64,000 nt of DNA. Source: Macrobrachium rosenbergii (Eukaryota; Arthropoda; Malacostraca; Decapoda; Palaemonidae). Where the stretch lies: contig NC_089753.1 of the NCBI RefSeq assembly GCF_040412425.1, positions 37,321,413 to 37,385,412 on the forward strand, written 5' to 3'. Below are positions 23,600 to 64,000 of the stretch, one piece after another. Below the pieces are notes generated by a model, which had not been told where the DNA came from, did not search any database, and worked only from the letters and a program-made list of their open reading frames with translations. A program made the translations under genes and the position numbers. Numbering within the stretch: the first letter of the stretch is position 1; the number at the start of each line of letters is the position of its first letter.

Positions 23600-26500
23600 G
23601 AGAAGTGCCAGCTTCAATTTGTAAGTTGTCATTATTTTTATATTACTAGATAAGCTCTAGGTTAGATATGTTTTGGAATAGTTAATTGAAATAAACATGG
23701 ACAAGGTAGTTCCTTACATACCAGCTAATTTTTTTAGTTAAACTGCATCCTTACTGACTCTTGTCAAAAAATTTAGGAAAGACGTATATGCCTGTGACAT
23801 GACATGACTACTGGTTGTAACAGTGTCAGAAACTTTGTTACGAACTTTGAATACTGAGGACAGTGGAATATGACTGCAATCCATAAATATTTCACTCGTA
23901 TTATTGATACAATTTCAGTTGTTTTTACAAGGATGAAATGTCCTTAATAATATCTCACCAAGTTTCATTTCAAATTTTAGATCTATGTTACGTGCTTAGC
24001 TCAAAATCTGATTGACTCCAGACGTGATAAACTAGCACAGGCTGAACGCTTTCAGCTTCACAAGCATTTGTGAACAAGAGTCTTTAGCTGAGGGTAGAAA
24101 GGGACAATAGAACAAGAGACTCAGTGGGAGTATGTTTGCTGCAGTATTTTTTACCTTAAATAAGTATTAATGTGCTTTCAACTAAAATGCAGATATACTG
24201 GCATACTGGGTTGAACAGGAAAGAGGAGGGATATGACTGACATAGGGAGAATATGAGGACTGTGATATGCAATTTTTTGTAAGTTGAATCATTAGTAGTG
24301 TTACCATATACATATTAATCTTTGGGAACGAATTTACATGTATGGTCTGTAAGAATGTGACAGGTTACTAAAGTTAACATATCCAAAAATTGTGATTTTA
24401 TTGCTTCTCTTGCATTAGCTCTTATTCTTGAATCACCAGATGAGTGTAACAGATCCTTTTGAATGGTTGAGCTCTTGAAATCAAATTATGGCATTTGTCA
24501 CGGGATATTATTTTGATATCTACCATCACAACTTTTTTATTTATAGCAAAATTTTGAATCAAAACAAAAGCAGTACAGTATATCTGTTCTTTAACATGAA
24601 AGTACAATCTCCTTTATTTTTGTCTTTTGATATTGCTATCTTTGCTGCAGTGAATGTTGGTAATAAAAGAATTGTAGATATCGTAATTTTTTCTCCTTGT
24701 TTATGGAACTATTTATATATACAGGTACAGGATAGTATTTTTCATTGTTTCCTTATACTGTAGTTTTATTCAGTTGATAATAAAGCTGTCTGTGACGAAG
24801 GGGTTACATTTGTGAGGTGAAAAGACAACTTGGAGCCTTCGGGCAGAATTTTTAGGTGCGGTACAGTTTTATATATTTAAGTTTTTATTTCCACTTGTAT
24901 CCTTACGTTAGTTATACTTACCACTATAGTTCTCCTTCGGGGTGTCATATGGCGACTCTGAGTCCATATGTGGAATCTCATTTTGATGGTATCTAGAGTT
25001 ATAGAAATCCTAATTTGTTCCTGCCAGTGACTGTGGAGTATTTCTGTCTCTTTTTGTATATTCTGACCAGGCCTGTTTGTAATCATTCTTTTAAGCTATA
25101 TCGGAAAGTAAGATGATGAAAATTAATCGAAATAAAGCCACTATGTACTCTAAAGAAATGACACACACTTCAAGTAAACACTTGCTATACCTGAGGAAAA
25201 TGTATTGCTCAAGTTAAAATCTGAGAGTAAACGGAAATCCAGATTCCATTATCATCAAAGTCAAGAATTTAAATCTGTTGTGCTGTGCTGTAGCTTTTAC
25301 TTAGATAATCATGATCTTTTAGTTCAGAAATAGAACTATTTTGATGAATCCATTATTCACAACTATGTATAGTACTCAACTTTCAGTAATTGAGCATAAA
25401 ATTGCCTTAATAGTCAGTGTCACTAATGTTCAGTATAAGATGTTATTTACTGTTCATAACGGGAAGGTATTGCTTGGAAGTTGGGCAACTCAGGTGTGAA
25501 TTATGTATCATTTGATTCTTTATTTGCTTTTACACATTGTTAACTTTCCACCTTAATGTGTTTATGTATTTATACTCGTAATGAAAGTGAAATCCTAGGA
25601 AATAGAGAAGTGTTGATTCGAGAAATGAAAAGGATCATGATGCTTAAAGCTGTTTAGACAATACTTCATTCAAAGGCAAAGGAAAAAACTAAGAACAAAA
25701 AGGAAATTTTAAAAATCGGTTTTGTAAACATTGTAAAATACATAAGTAAATCCTTTGCTATTTACAGGATATGCAGCTGATTTCAAGTAATGCAATGAGT
25801 ATAGATAAACAAGGAATTAGTATACATATTATTTTTATATGAGTCATTAATACACTGCTGATGATAACAAGTACAGCATGTATTGTGCTCTGTAAAAAAA
25901 AAGGATTTTGAAATATATTTAATCTTAATAAACGAAATATTACCAATGACTTCAGTGAAAAGTAATTTTGACTCAATATTTCTCCTATTACCTACCAGTA
26001 TTAAAGTATTGAGTTATTTGTGATAATTACTTGTGATATTTCTTTTTCATTAAATCACCATAAAATCCTGTTATACTAAGTCTTTGTTTCATAATACTCG
26101 AAAACAAAGCATAAACATTTTCTCTGTAATTTTATATAGCAGTGCAATATTCACTTGTATACAGTGCCATATCTTATCATTCTTAGGGTATATTATTGTT
26201 AAATGGATGAAAATGTAAGAAATGTACTGCCTGACTAATTCTTACATGTGCCATCAGGTATTTAGGAATCACAGTGTACTTGTTAAAATGAAGTATATGA
26301 CAGTTAGGGTTCTGTATTACTAGGCAGTAGATGCCATAACATATGTGGCTCATCACAGGCTCTCTGTACAGAACTTTGATACTTTAAAATGACCTTGCAT
26401 ATTTTAGTTGCCTTATATGCACATGCATAAAATACAAAATTCTCTCACATGCAGCACATTACACATCCAGAGACAGGATACTAATGATTACAACATTGAA

Positions 26501-29500
26501 AACACTTAATTCAGTTGAATGCTACACATTCTTACATTAAATTGTTTAACTGATTGTACATTCTACTGAATGGCAGTCTGAAAAGTCTTCCAGCACTCAA
26601 AGTTATCATGTGGAGTTTGCACTGCTATAAGTCTTGCAAAGTTATGTAAAGCTGTTCCTGAAGATGGAAAAATTAGAACAAAATGCTAAGCATTTTCATT
26701 CCAGTTCATTATGCTTTGGTGTCAAAATATCAAGAGTACTAATTTGTGCACAAGAAAATGATAAGCAAAGTATAATTTCCTATATTTTCCATCACTTACC
26801 TATGGGAAGACCAAAATTATATTGTACATCCAAGCTGAATGTTATGAAGCATATCGAAGTGTATGTAAATATCGGTTGTTAATGTAGGAACTGTGATCTC
26901 TGTATATCCGTTTTGATGTTCTGTAACCACTATAAATCCTCTTGTAGTGAAGACTTCATGTGGTGTCAATGTGAAATGGTTTCTGACAGTACTAGTTAGT
27001 TAGCATGATCAAGAGTACTTATGTGAATTAGGAGGTTTTGATCATCTGATACCATATTAAGTGATTTTTAACTAGGCTGGTGTTGTATAATTAAAAAAAA
27101 AAAAAGTATTACAGTACATGCTATGATACTTTACTACATTTCAAAATTTTCAGTTTCACTCTCCAGTTGAAAAGTTCTTGTGTAAATTTATTCTTGAGAA
27201 TTACATTAAAATAATTTGAAATGGACCAATAATTCATATCTTGTACAGGAAGAAGTCCCTGTAATGATTTGTAATTTTTTTTTAGTAGAATATTATGCTT
27301 CTGCTTAAAACCTATCATTAAACACTACTGTGTCCAGTGTTATTCATTTGTATAAGGAAAAATGCTTTTGACTTAGTCACTGATACAGTGTTATGGATAC
27401 AGAGATATTGTAAATTTACTGTACTTTATTTTTCATGCGATATAGAAATAAAATGTATCTTAAGTTATCATTTAATCAGAAAAATGGGTTTTCTCTAATC
27501 TTTTAAACAGAGTTTGTAATACTTTTTAAATTTGGAAGTGAAAAGATAATCAAGACTTGTTGAGGACTATATGTGTGAGAAATATTGTGCAAGGAATGGG
27601 AACTATTTGATATAACAAATATACCTATAAGATGTAGTAAATATGCCACCACTCCTGTATGTTTTCACTTTCATATGTACAAAGCTTTGGTCAAATGTGA
27701 CTTCTTTTACAAGCTCTTATTTTGATTTATAAAGATAGTTTTACTCAATTTCATGCCCATGTACTAAAGAAGAGCACAAATTCTCTTTTGCAAGAATTCA
27801 TGGGAAATAGCGTTAATTTTTTTAGTGAAAATAATCACCCGTATTAAAATCTGTATGCATATTCCTTATACATTTTATGAAACTGAAATCAGTAAAAAGC
27901 TCACCTTGGCATTGCAAAATCACATACAGTATTTGTCTTATACAAAAATTTTCTGCAACTCGATCATACTCCCTTTTACTTTGAGATTGCTTACTTTGAT
28001 TCCACAGAATTTCACTTTGTGCAGCAGTGCATTTATATGTAGTGAGAGAAAGTGTCCTTGTGTCATGAATATTCAAAGTATCATAATCATGAATGTACAG
28101 TGTAGAAGTGACTTTCAAGGTATTACTGCCGATTTTTATGCAGTAAGAATTTATGTTACACAAGTAGATAATCAGATAATGACAGGTGTGCGATGTGCAG
28201 TGGATTGTAAAACTGTTGGTTTTATGTTGAATGAAGTAAAATTAACTTTAGAGAAAGCCTTTCATTTCCTAGACCAAAGAAATTCCTGCAGAAGGAAAAT
28301 GCAATTTCTTCATCAGGACGCATTGTCATATTGGAAATGTAAGTCTTCCGAAAATCTATCTGTGTTTCCATTAATGACATGTGCACCCATTGCTCGTCTG
28401 GAAGAACTTTAGACATCATAATATTGCAGATAGTATTTTCAAGCTTAGCTGACCAACAAAGATATGGTTTTTAAACTAACTAACCTTACTTTCAGTTCCT
28501 CTCGATTTCTATTACTGTACTACACTGTTAAGAAGGGGAGCATTAACTAGAGAGGAGAACAAGGAAAGGATAGAATAAATTGGAAGGATTAGAGATGATG
28601 CAAGAACACCCTAGCTACTGATAAAAAAAAGTTAATAAATCAATGCTGGCAATGTCGCTAAGACTGCCCATTTGATTCTCTATAAACTGACAAAAATGCA
28701 TATGAAAACTGCATAGGTCATAATTTTTCACAGATGATCTGCTAATCATTTCCTTCAAATTACAAAAGTGTTTGACCAGTGATGTACAGCAGTATATTTG
28801 GTTTTTAAAAAACTTTAAAAGTGTTTCAAACGTGCAAAAGTCTTGTGTTTGCTCCAGTTCTTAAAGCTAGTTGGGACTAAATCCTCTTTATCTTTCAGGT
28901 TAGCTTCTTGGGCCCCATTAACCATGTAATGTTTTGCATTTATCGAACACATCCATTCACTTAATACCTGAGATAACCAGTTGCGTAATCAACTTTTTAC
29001 AGCATGGTGTTTATTGGCAGTGGCCCATCCAAGTACTGATTGTTATTATTGTAGTAAATTAGTTTATGGAGAGCATTTAGTTTCATTTTTAGGCTCATAG
29101 GACCCACCTGAAGAATTTGTTCTTAATTTGGGTGAAAATTGGAACGAGAAAGTTAAAAGAGTTGTATTGCTATGTAAGCAAAGAAGATGTGAGAAGTAAG
29201 CTGCAGAAACTAATGCTGCCGAGTCTCAAAAACCCTGCAAAGAAGCTTCATCACTTTCAGAGTGCAGTATATACAATTATCACTTTTTTAAACTCATTTA
29301 ATAACTAGTTTATGCCATCATTCAGAACAAACTTTTTGGGACAGCCACAAGGGTAGTGTTAAGACTCAATGGTCTGGTTAAACTAGCTAACGAAAGTACG
29401 ATAAAAACATGCAGTTGTAGACACAACAAGTGATAGTTCACTACAAGGTACGTAATGACCAAACCTAACGCTGCTTGACAGTTAACCAGGAACCACTGGA

Positions 29501-31262
29501 GTACCAACCAAGTGACTGATTGCAGAACCCAGAATGAAGAATTGTCATTCAAATCGACTGGAATTCTAACAACCAGAAGGGAGTGTGAGCATGTAGGGAG
29601 GTGAGTTATTGAAGAGGAAAGGTGGCTAAAGTCGGTGAAAGCTCTTCAGCTTATCTTCTCACAGAGACTAAGGTGTAAGTGTGGTGTCTATGTTCTGCAA
29701 GGACTGAAAACTGTGGCAATCCAGCAATTGAATTGGAAGGCAAGTAAAACGCAAGCTCTAGGGCTTTTTGTCAATCTTCAGTTACCATAGGCAACCTCCA
29801 AACAACAGCTATTAGTAAAAAAAAAAAAAATTGTCATGCTGGACTAATCATCGTACTTTCTTGGAGAATCTTGAAAGTACTGCTCATCAGAGGTACATAT
29901 TCTGATAGATTGGCTGTTAATCAAAATGATGCCAATGTACGAGAGTAGCAGTGAATAGTAGGTTATCCAAAAAAGTTCATGCTGATTAAGCACAATGGGA
30001 CTAAGACAAGGAGCGAGCATATCTAAGTGGTTGTGAATGAAAACTGGATAGCCTTGGTACAAAACACATGTATGAAAGTGAATTTCAATTTTGCTTATAT
30101 CAGACTGGACGTGGGGTAGTTTAATCACTGCCTTGGAAGAAAATTTAAAAAACCATAAGTTAGGCCAGGCATAAAATTGACTCTCAAGATGCAATGAAAG
30201 GACCATACATTTTAGTTATGAGTGGGTATTGGAAAAAAAACAAGAAAAAAGGAAGGTCTGGTCTGCTACTGAGGGTCAAGGTGTAGAGCATATTTCATTT
30301 AAAACGAAAGTCAGAATTTTACATTGCACATAAGCACCATTTTGGAGTTATTAATGATAAACACTTAATTTCTTTTAGTACTGGTGGTTAGAATGGGCAG
30401 TCATTCCCGTATGTAGATATAAGCGAAAATAAATCGAGTGAGACTCGTTCCCCCAAAAAGTAACAATGTTAAGTAAGGGGCTGAAATACATTTATGTGAA
30501 GGGAGGATTAAAAATCTGCATTGCATTCAATAATTTATAGAAACATAGCCTAAAAAATGACGGATTTCAATAGAGAAAAAACATAATCCTTTCATTATCT
30601 TTGTAATGCAACATTATGCAACGAACTACTTTAGCGTCTAAATAGCACGCAAAATATGGGGAATACGTAACTTTAATGTGGCAATAAAATGTATGACACT
30701 TTAATGCTATAACAGTTACCCTTGATTATAATTATTTGCCCACAATTTCACACCTTCAGAGAAATGAGCGACTGATGGTTGTATTTGTAGGCCGTTGACG
30801 TGAACATAGCATATATACTCGTATAACTGAGTAATTCATCTTTCGAATAAATCAATAGCCTACTGTTATTGCGCCGATTGATTTCTCATAAATTCATTTA
30901 CACAAACAGGAGACAGTCCCATTCTTGGAATATCATATACCTACACCTATACTAATACGTATAAGTTGCTAAGATTAAAAACTACCATAGAAAACGTGTC
31001 TCGGGCATATTTGCAAACACTAATTTCGAAAATATCAAACATTTTTGGGAACAGACTGCATTTAAAGAATTTATTATGAAATGACAAGAAGTCTAACAGA
31101 GAAATAGCCAGAAGGGAAACCGTAATTGGATGAATTATCAATAAGCCTATGTCCTGTAGAATTGGTGATGGCATTGTACTCTTGCAAAGGGCGGAGGGCG
31201 CGAATGGGGTTAGACCTAGACCTAAGCTTTCCTACGCCTTGGGCCTGATAAGAACAAAATAT
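23600..31262. other. Intergenic region without supportable gene
   Basis: About 7.7 kb of AT-rich sequence. The longest open frame (195 codons, 27825-28412) overlaps a 113-codon antisense frame, has no domain I recognise and is probably chance or untranslated. A stretch near 29095-29250 resembles the SINE-like relic at 42.6-42.8 kb. I see no RNA gene. Confidence 0.5.
29095..29250 (+). repeat. SINE-like relic
   Basis: Shares scattered segments (GAAGAATTTGTTCTTAA, AAAAGAGTT, AAGCTGCAGAAA) with the element at 42610-42800, in the same order. It is diverged, so the call is tentative. Confidence 0.35.
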
Positions 31263-31494
31263 GGAATGGAATGGAATATAGAGTTCAGGTCCCAGACCAA
31301 GCACTGGGACGTATGAGGGAAGAAAACCTCGCAGTTGCATATGACTCGTTAATAGAGGGTGGATAGCAAGACGGAAGAAGGATAATATGAATGGAGGTAT
31401 AGTAAAAGGAATGAAAGGGGTTGCAGCAAGGGTCCGAAGGGACGCTGCAAAAATACCTTTAGTAGTGCCTACAGTGCACCCCGCCTACGGGGAT
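31263..31494 (+). mobile_element. Decapod-type SINE-like element
   Basis: About 230 bp beginning GAATGGAATATAGAGTTCAG, passing through CCAAGCACTGGGA, AAACCTCGCAGTTGCA and AGGGTGGATAGCAAGACGGA, and ending GGGTTGCAGCAAGGGTCCGA...GACGCTGCAAA...GCCTACAGTGCACC...CTACGGGG. I recognise this as a very common dispersed repeat of decapod genomes and transcripts. It encodes nothing. The copy is diverged and lacks part of the middle. The memory-based family match is the main evidence that the host is a decapod. Confidence 0.7.
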
Positions 31495-31878
31495 CAAAAA
31501 ACTGTATAAGGCAAGATTCCCACAAAAAGGCCTGAAAGACGTGTCAGTACAATCTGGTAAACGTTAATGCTCAAAATAAGAAATATATACTGTATTTGGA
31601 GACTATTCCAGAAAATATTCCAAACATGGCTGAAAAACAGCCACCAATTACTATTTGTAAAAGAATAAAACAGGCCATGCTCAGCTTTTCCGGTCTTGCA
31701 TTCATCTGTGCACTTCATGTTGGTTTCTTTTACAAAGATTTTATAAATCTTCATAAATCCAAAAACGGAACAAGGATATTAGACAGTAATTATAAAGACA
31801 TCGAACCAACTTATTAGTTCTCGTTGACACGAAATTCTTCTGACATACCGACGAGTCCACGAGGATTTGTTTACAGCA

Positions 31879-31892
31879 GTTACCATGGCAAT
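31879..31892 (+). promoter_or_regulatory. X-box (RFX site) candidate
   Basis: GTTACCATGGCAAT differs at one position from the palindromic X-box consensus GTTRCC-AT-GGYAAC bound by RFX/DAF-19 factors. These sites drive intraflagellar-transport genes, including dynein-2 subunits, in other animals. It lies 2.4 kb before the start codon, so it would act on a non-coding first exon. Function is inferred. Confidence 0.5.
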
Positions 31893-32662
31893 GAAGATGC
31901 CAGCTATTTTTTAAAATGGAATTAATTTTCTTTTAGATCCAATGTTTTGGTTTTATAAGCCAAATTTTATGTTTTTATATATTAAAAATATTTTTTAAAA
32001 ATGCGTTATTTACAGTAGAAAGCATTTTAAATGACAGGTATTGAAATAGGTACAAGCACTATCTGGCACCTCTTCGCTCACCTGTCACGAAAATCAACAA
32101 CATACCAATGTTAAAACTACACGAGTTCGTGGCCACTGACTGTTTCTCCGGTGATGTCCCAGTTTTCTCTGGTTTGACGAGACATTGCAGCTTTCTGGTA
32201 ATTATCCTTTAAGGCTAATGACTAAAACTTATTAATTAGTGTCTCTTATTCAGGATCCGATTAGGAGGCTTGTTATGAAGTTAGTTAACCAACCAAGTGG
32301 TCTTACGTTTTGCCCCAGTTTCATTATTCGAGGTTAACCTGTTTCAGCAACCTGTGTTAATAAAACTATGTTAATTTCTCGCCAATACGAGATTGAATAA
32401 TTAGAATGATGGTGTGATGATGGTTGCCACGGTTTTTTTTTCGTATTTAAGGCATAACCTTCATGACTGGCAAGTTATTAACTAGCGAGATGGCATACTA
32501 GGCCTAGTGAGGCTAATTTGGAATGCTTCGTCAGTTTATGTAAGTCGCAAATTTCACCCAGACGACGTCTCGATAACCTCCAAGAGGTCTTTCTCAGCCT
32601 CGTGGACAAACCGTTTTTATGTATCAAAAAAGAAAATTGCCGTGAAAGGCTACTATAGTCAA

Positions 32663-32676
32663 GTAACCATGGTGAT
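32663..32676. promoter_or_regulatory. Second X-box-like palindrome
   Basis: GTAACCATGGTGAT keeps the CCATGG core and a GT start but departs from the X-box consensus in both halves. A third, half-matching site (GTTGCC followed by ACGGTT) is at 32423. They are weaker than the site at 31879. Confidence 0.25.
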
Positions 32677-34226
32677 TTTTTTTTTAGCTAGTAACAACTT
32701 GACCTATGGTTTGGCATTCCAAGTGGGAATGAAGCCCCAGGTAGGCCCTAGTGTAGACCAGGGAAGGTTAAGTTAGGATATATCCATGGAATTGACATTG
32801 CCTTATTTCCATACATTTTTTATAGTTAACCATACATTCTTTATTGCTAATGGTAATCCAAATGAACCTTACATTTTTCAGACTGTATAGACTAAGGGGA
32901 AACATAAAAACAAGTGGTTTGAATTATCAATAATGGCTAAAGATCCATAAAACGACAGATGATTAGTCTGAAGTGCTTATGGTTCAGGAATCTGACTTTT
33001 ATTAATTTATCATATTCTCTCTCGACTTCTGACACCTTTATGGAGGTAATTAAAGTGATGCCCATTGGGATAGAGTCTTCACCTGCTTAGTATTTAAACT
33101 AGAGCTGTTAGACTAGACATTGCATTTCCAAATTCAGATTAGGTTTAGGTCAAGGCCATGAAGTGCAGTCAAGGTCTTTCTGTTGCCGCAGAAGGATATT
33201 GCTGTAGATATGAAAATATGTATTGCGCTGTGAAGGACACTAGGCTAGATATCAGTACGCTCAACTTTAGAACAAACAGTGGTACCTGTGATTTATTTAG
33301 AAACTGAAAACGCACCAGAGTTTTGTTCAGGTTCACTATTCGTCTTCTTGCCTTTATATCTTTTACCAGTGTGTGTGTGCCATAAGATTGAGCAGTTAAA
33401 TAGTTTCAATTTCCATATCAGTAAGGGAACTACTTGCATTCATAAATGTTAGGCACCTACTTTTTCAGTTGACCAGTGACATTTGATTCATATACAGTAT
33501 TACCAAATTCCTGCTGGTTAGTATGTCAGAAAGATAAATTTTCGAAGGAAGTTGGAAAGGCCATTCTGTGAATGTTCACATATCTATAAAATGCAGAATT
33601 TTATCAGGATAGAATAGGACTCAAAATGAGGTATTCTGCGCACTTATTTTGTGAAATTTAGATACTGAAACGTCTTTAGATTATTTTAGGCCAGTCAGAT
33701 TTTTAATTCATAGCCTGTTACATTATTGACATAAGAAATCTTTATTGTAAAAATTTGGGGTGTCTATGCTGGAGGAGCCTGTATGGCCAAGACAGAATAT
33801 TTTGATTTTCCTTACCACTAGGTCAGACTAGACTATCTCAATCCTAGGCTAAGATAAGGGAAGGTATATGAGGGTAACCTAATACTGTACCCATTCAGTA
33901 TATGTTAAAAGAAAATTCAATTACAATTAGTTTAATTTTAGTGTGAAAAAGGGTAGGCTGCAATATGTATTAATAACATTAACAGGTATAAATGGCAATG
34001 TAAGCCTAGAAGCTAAGACTAATTCAATCAGCAATGGAAAGTTTTCTAGTAAGCATCAAGGAATCACTTACAAATGGTTACAGAGTAGCTAACAACAGAA
34101 ATTAGTGCAAAAGTATGTTGGTTGTTTTGTTACAATCAGCTCAGTGGTCTGGTAAAACTAAGGCATACTTAACTTATACCTTGTCAAAGTACTTATAAGT
34201 TTCATGAATGTTAATTCCTTTCACAG

Positions 34227-34281
34227 GAGAAGCACAGGATGATTTTGAAGTGAAAACTCCGTACCTCATACCACCAGGAAA
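34227..34281 (+). other. DYNC2H1: DYNC2H1 5' UTR segment with upstream ORF
   Basis: The stretch before the start codon follows a good acceptor (CCTTTCACAG), implying a spliced leader from an upstream non-coding exon. It contains a tiny upstream ORF (ATG at 34239, stop TGA at 34251-34253; four residues, MILK) ending 28 bases before the main ATG, which could reduce translation. Confidence 0.5.
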
Positions 34282-62329
<28,048 letters not shown>

Positions 62330-62839
62330 GTATGTTTATAAGCTGTAAGGGCACTTACAGTTTTGTTTTTCTGTTGAGATGATTCTCTAATTTTTTATTT
62401 AATCTGTGTAACTTTCATAGGAACAATGCTATGCAATAAAATGGTGTAGCTTCATGTAAAGTTTAACTTTTTTCAACTAAAGTAAGATTAGTTATGCTTT
62501 AGGATAGGAATTCCCTGTAGTGCTAGATGACCCAACAGAAAAAGTTACTTTTCAAAAGGCAGGAAATACCTTGTCTGATCAAAGAAAAATGATCTTAGGT
62601 TATATATAGAGGAAACAAACCCTGTGACATGCATTATAGAGTCGTAATCAGTGTAGCAGAAAGCAAAAATCATGGTTAAATAGGTGAGCTCTAACAGATT
62701 CTGCACATATTTGATTGCCAAGTGAGTGAGTTTAATGCACTGGAATTTTACTGGAACAATGTAACGGTAGTTACAGTACATTTCATTATACTTTAAGTGA
62801 ACAAATTTTTTTATCATATAAAATTCAAAATTAAATAAT

Positions 62840-64000
62840 GACAGTCATCAGCCAGGCTGAATCCTGGAGAAAATCGGATGAGTCTAGTTCATCAGTTAGA
62901 GTGTTGGGGATTTTTGAAAAGACAACAGCTCCATAATAAAAGTTGAGTTTTTGGAATGAAATGAAATTCTGGGGGGAGCAAAGAGTTTGTGGGGATCAGT
63001 AAAAATGAACACAGAGTGTGGGAATATTGGTGGGACAAAACAGGGAAGTGAAAGAAATATTGTAAAGCAGAAACTTGGAAATTTGTAGTGCTCTGTAGGT
63101 AAGGTATAAAGGATTTGGTGTAAAATCCATTGGTTGGGATGCAGAGAAATATAAATTCTGTTGGAGTGAGGCAAAGATGAAGTGGCTGAAGATGTGATAC
63201 AGTTAGGCTGAGTAAAGGAAAAAATTATAAAGTATATAAGATGATGATCTACAAGAAGGTAAGATGTATGTGTTTGCTTTACTCCCCACAATTATAGGAA
63301 GACTACAGAAAGAAAAGCTAGAATTTTGGGAAAAGAAATCAGGTGGCAGAAGTGCTAGTCAGATGGGATCCTAATGACAGGTGACATAAATGGCCACAAG
63401 GAACAGACAGAGCTGGTAATAATATTAAGAAATCAGGATGGAAAAAAAGTACTGTACTGGAATTTTGCCAAACCCCAAGGATTAAAGTTACTGGACACAG
63501 TATTTAAGAAGCCAAGAGAGAACAAGGCTTCTTGAACATGCTATGAAAATTATGAAAGGTGCTGGAGTAAAAGCTATACAAAATTGTTGAAATCAATAAT
63601 TGTCAGTTTGGTTTTATGCAAGAGAGAGAAATAATGTATGCAGTTTTTAGAGAGAAGCAGCTGCAGGAAAAATACTAAATAAAGAATAAGAGATTATACC
63701 ACAGACTTAGGGATCTCGAAAAGACATTTAACAAATTATTAAATGGGCACAATAAAGACAGAGTATATCTAAAAGACTGACACTGAGCTAGTGATGTTAC
63801 TCTGCTATAACACCGAGTCTAGATTGAAGATGGTGGGAACTGTATCAAAAGACTTTTAGGTTAATGTGTGTTCAACAAGAATGAGGACACTTTACTGTTT
63901 GTCTGTGTAACTGAAGAAATTGAAAAGGTGAGCAGAAAAGGGGGGTCCTGGGACCTGGTTTATGCAGATGACCTAGTGCTGACAACAGAACCTGAGGAAG
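62840..64000 (+). pseudogene. Non-LTR retrotransposon, endonuclease to reverse transcriptase, decayed
   Basis: Pieces of a LINE-type ORF2 appear in order on the plus strand: GDINGHK at about 63380 (the GDxNGH box of an APE-type endonuclease), QFGFMQ...LQEKY at about 63600-63680, LYHRLRDLEKTF at about 63693 (usual form LYxAFVDLEKAFD), and DLVYADDLVL at about 63951 (the catalytic YADD box). They are separated by stops and frame changes, so it is inactive. It runs off the right edge and lies inside the DYNC2H1 intron in the sense direction. Confidence 0.75.

Larger units (their letters stand above)
31495..34226. other. Upstream region of DYNC2H1
   Basis: No coding exon seen. The coding start exon at 34282 is preceded by a splice acceptor, so a non-coding first exon and the promoter probably lie here. 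X-box-like palindromes occur at 31879, 32423 and 32663. The exact first exon cannot be fixed from sequence alone. Confidence 0.5.

Noticed and set aside
27825..28412. 195-codon plus-strand open frame, the longest outside real exons
   Set aside because: It overlaps a 113-codon antisense frame, has no recognised domain, membrane pattern or splice context, and lies in AT-rich intergenic DNA. Chance or untranslated sequence is more likely.

Overview
This window is animal nuclear DNA, most likely from a decapod crustacean. Its genes are split into short exons with GT-AG introns and consistent phases. It is full of long dinucleotide microsatellites (CT, AT, GT, GA) and carries a SINE-like repeat (about 31.26-31.49 kb) that I recall as typical of shrimp and crayfish. 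The taxonomic call is inference; the exon structure and repeats are read directly. I see no tRNA, rRNA, CRISPR or bacterial-type operon.

Left part (1-23.6 kb): the 3' half of a plus-strand SLC7 amino-acid transporter gene (light chain of a heteromeric transporter, LAT/y+LAT type). The 5' exons lie before the window, so 1-7995 is probably intron and is rich in repeats. These include an inverted pair of about 370-bp foldback elements, a short-repeat hairpin, and a CRE/CCAAT/TATA-like cluster that could be a promoter or a solo LTR. The transporter shows two layers of exon duplication. Two homologous internal exons (7996-8102 and 9261-9364) encode alternative versions of one membrane helix. Three homologous last exons (17732, 21225, 23273) encode alternative C-terminal tails. 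Phases and lengths make each set mutually exclusive, so up to six C-terminal isoforms are possible.

Middle (23.6-34.2 kb): intergenic, AT-rich, without a gene I can support. It holds the SINE-like copy and, near 31.88-32.68 kb, X-box-like palindromes of the RFX type that controls ciliary genes.

Right part (34.2-64 kb): the first 25 coding exons of DYNC2H1, the heavy chain of cytoplasmic dynein-2 (retrograde intraflagellar transport). They join in frame to exactly 1546 codons covering the tail and linker. The AAA+ motor lies beyond the window. The introns hold several decayed or recent mobile elements: a TTAA-flanked hairpin MITE, a MITE with a perfect 58-bp inverted repeat, a pogo/Tigger-like MITE, a tyrosine-recombinase retroelement relic, three non-LTR retrotransposon pieces, SINE-like relics, and a 97-nt near-perfect hairpin just after exon 24.

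The two genes share orientation but have no obvious functional link: one moves amino acids across membranes, the other drives ciliary transport.
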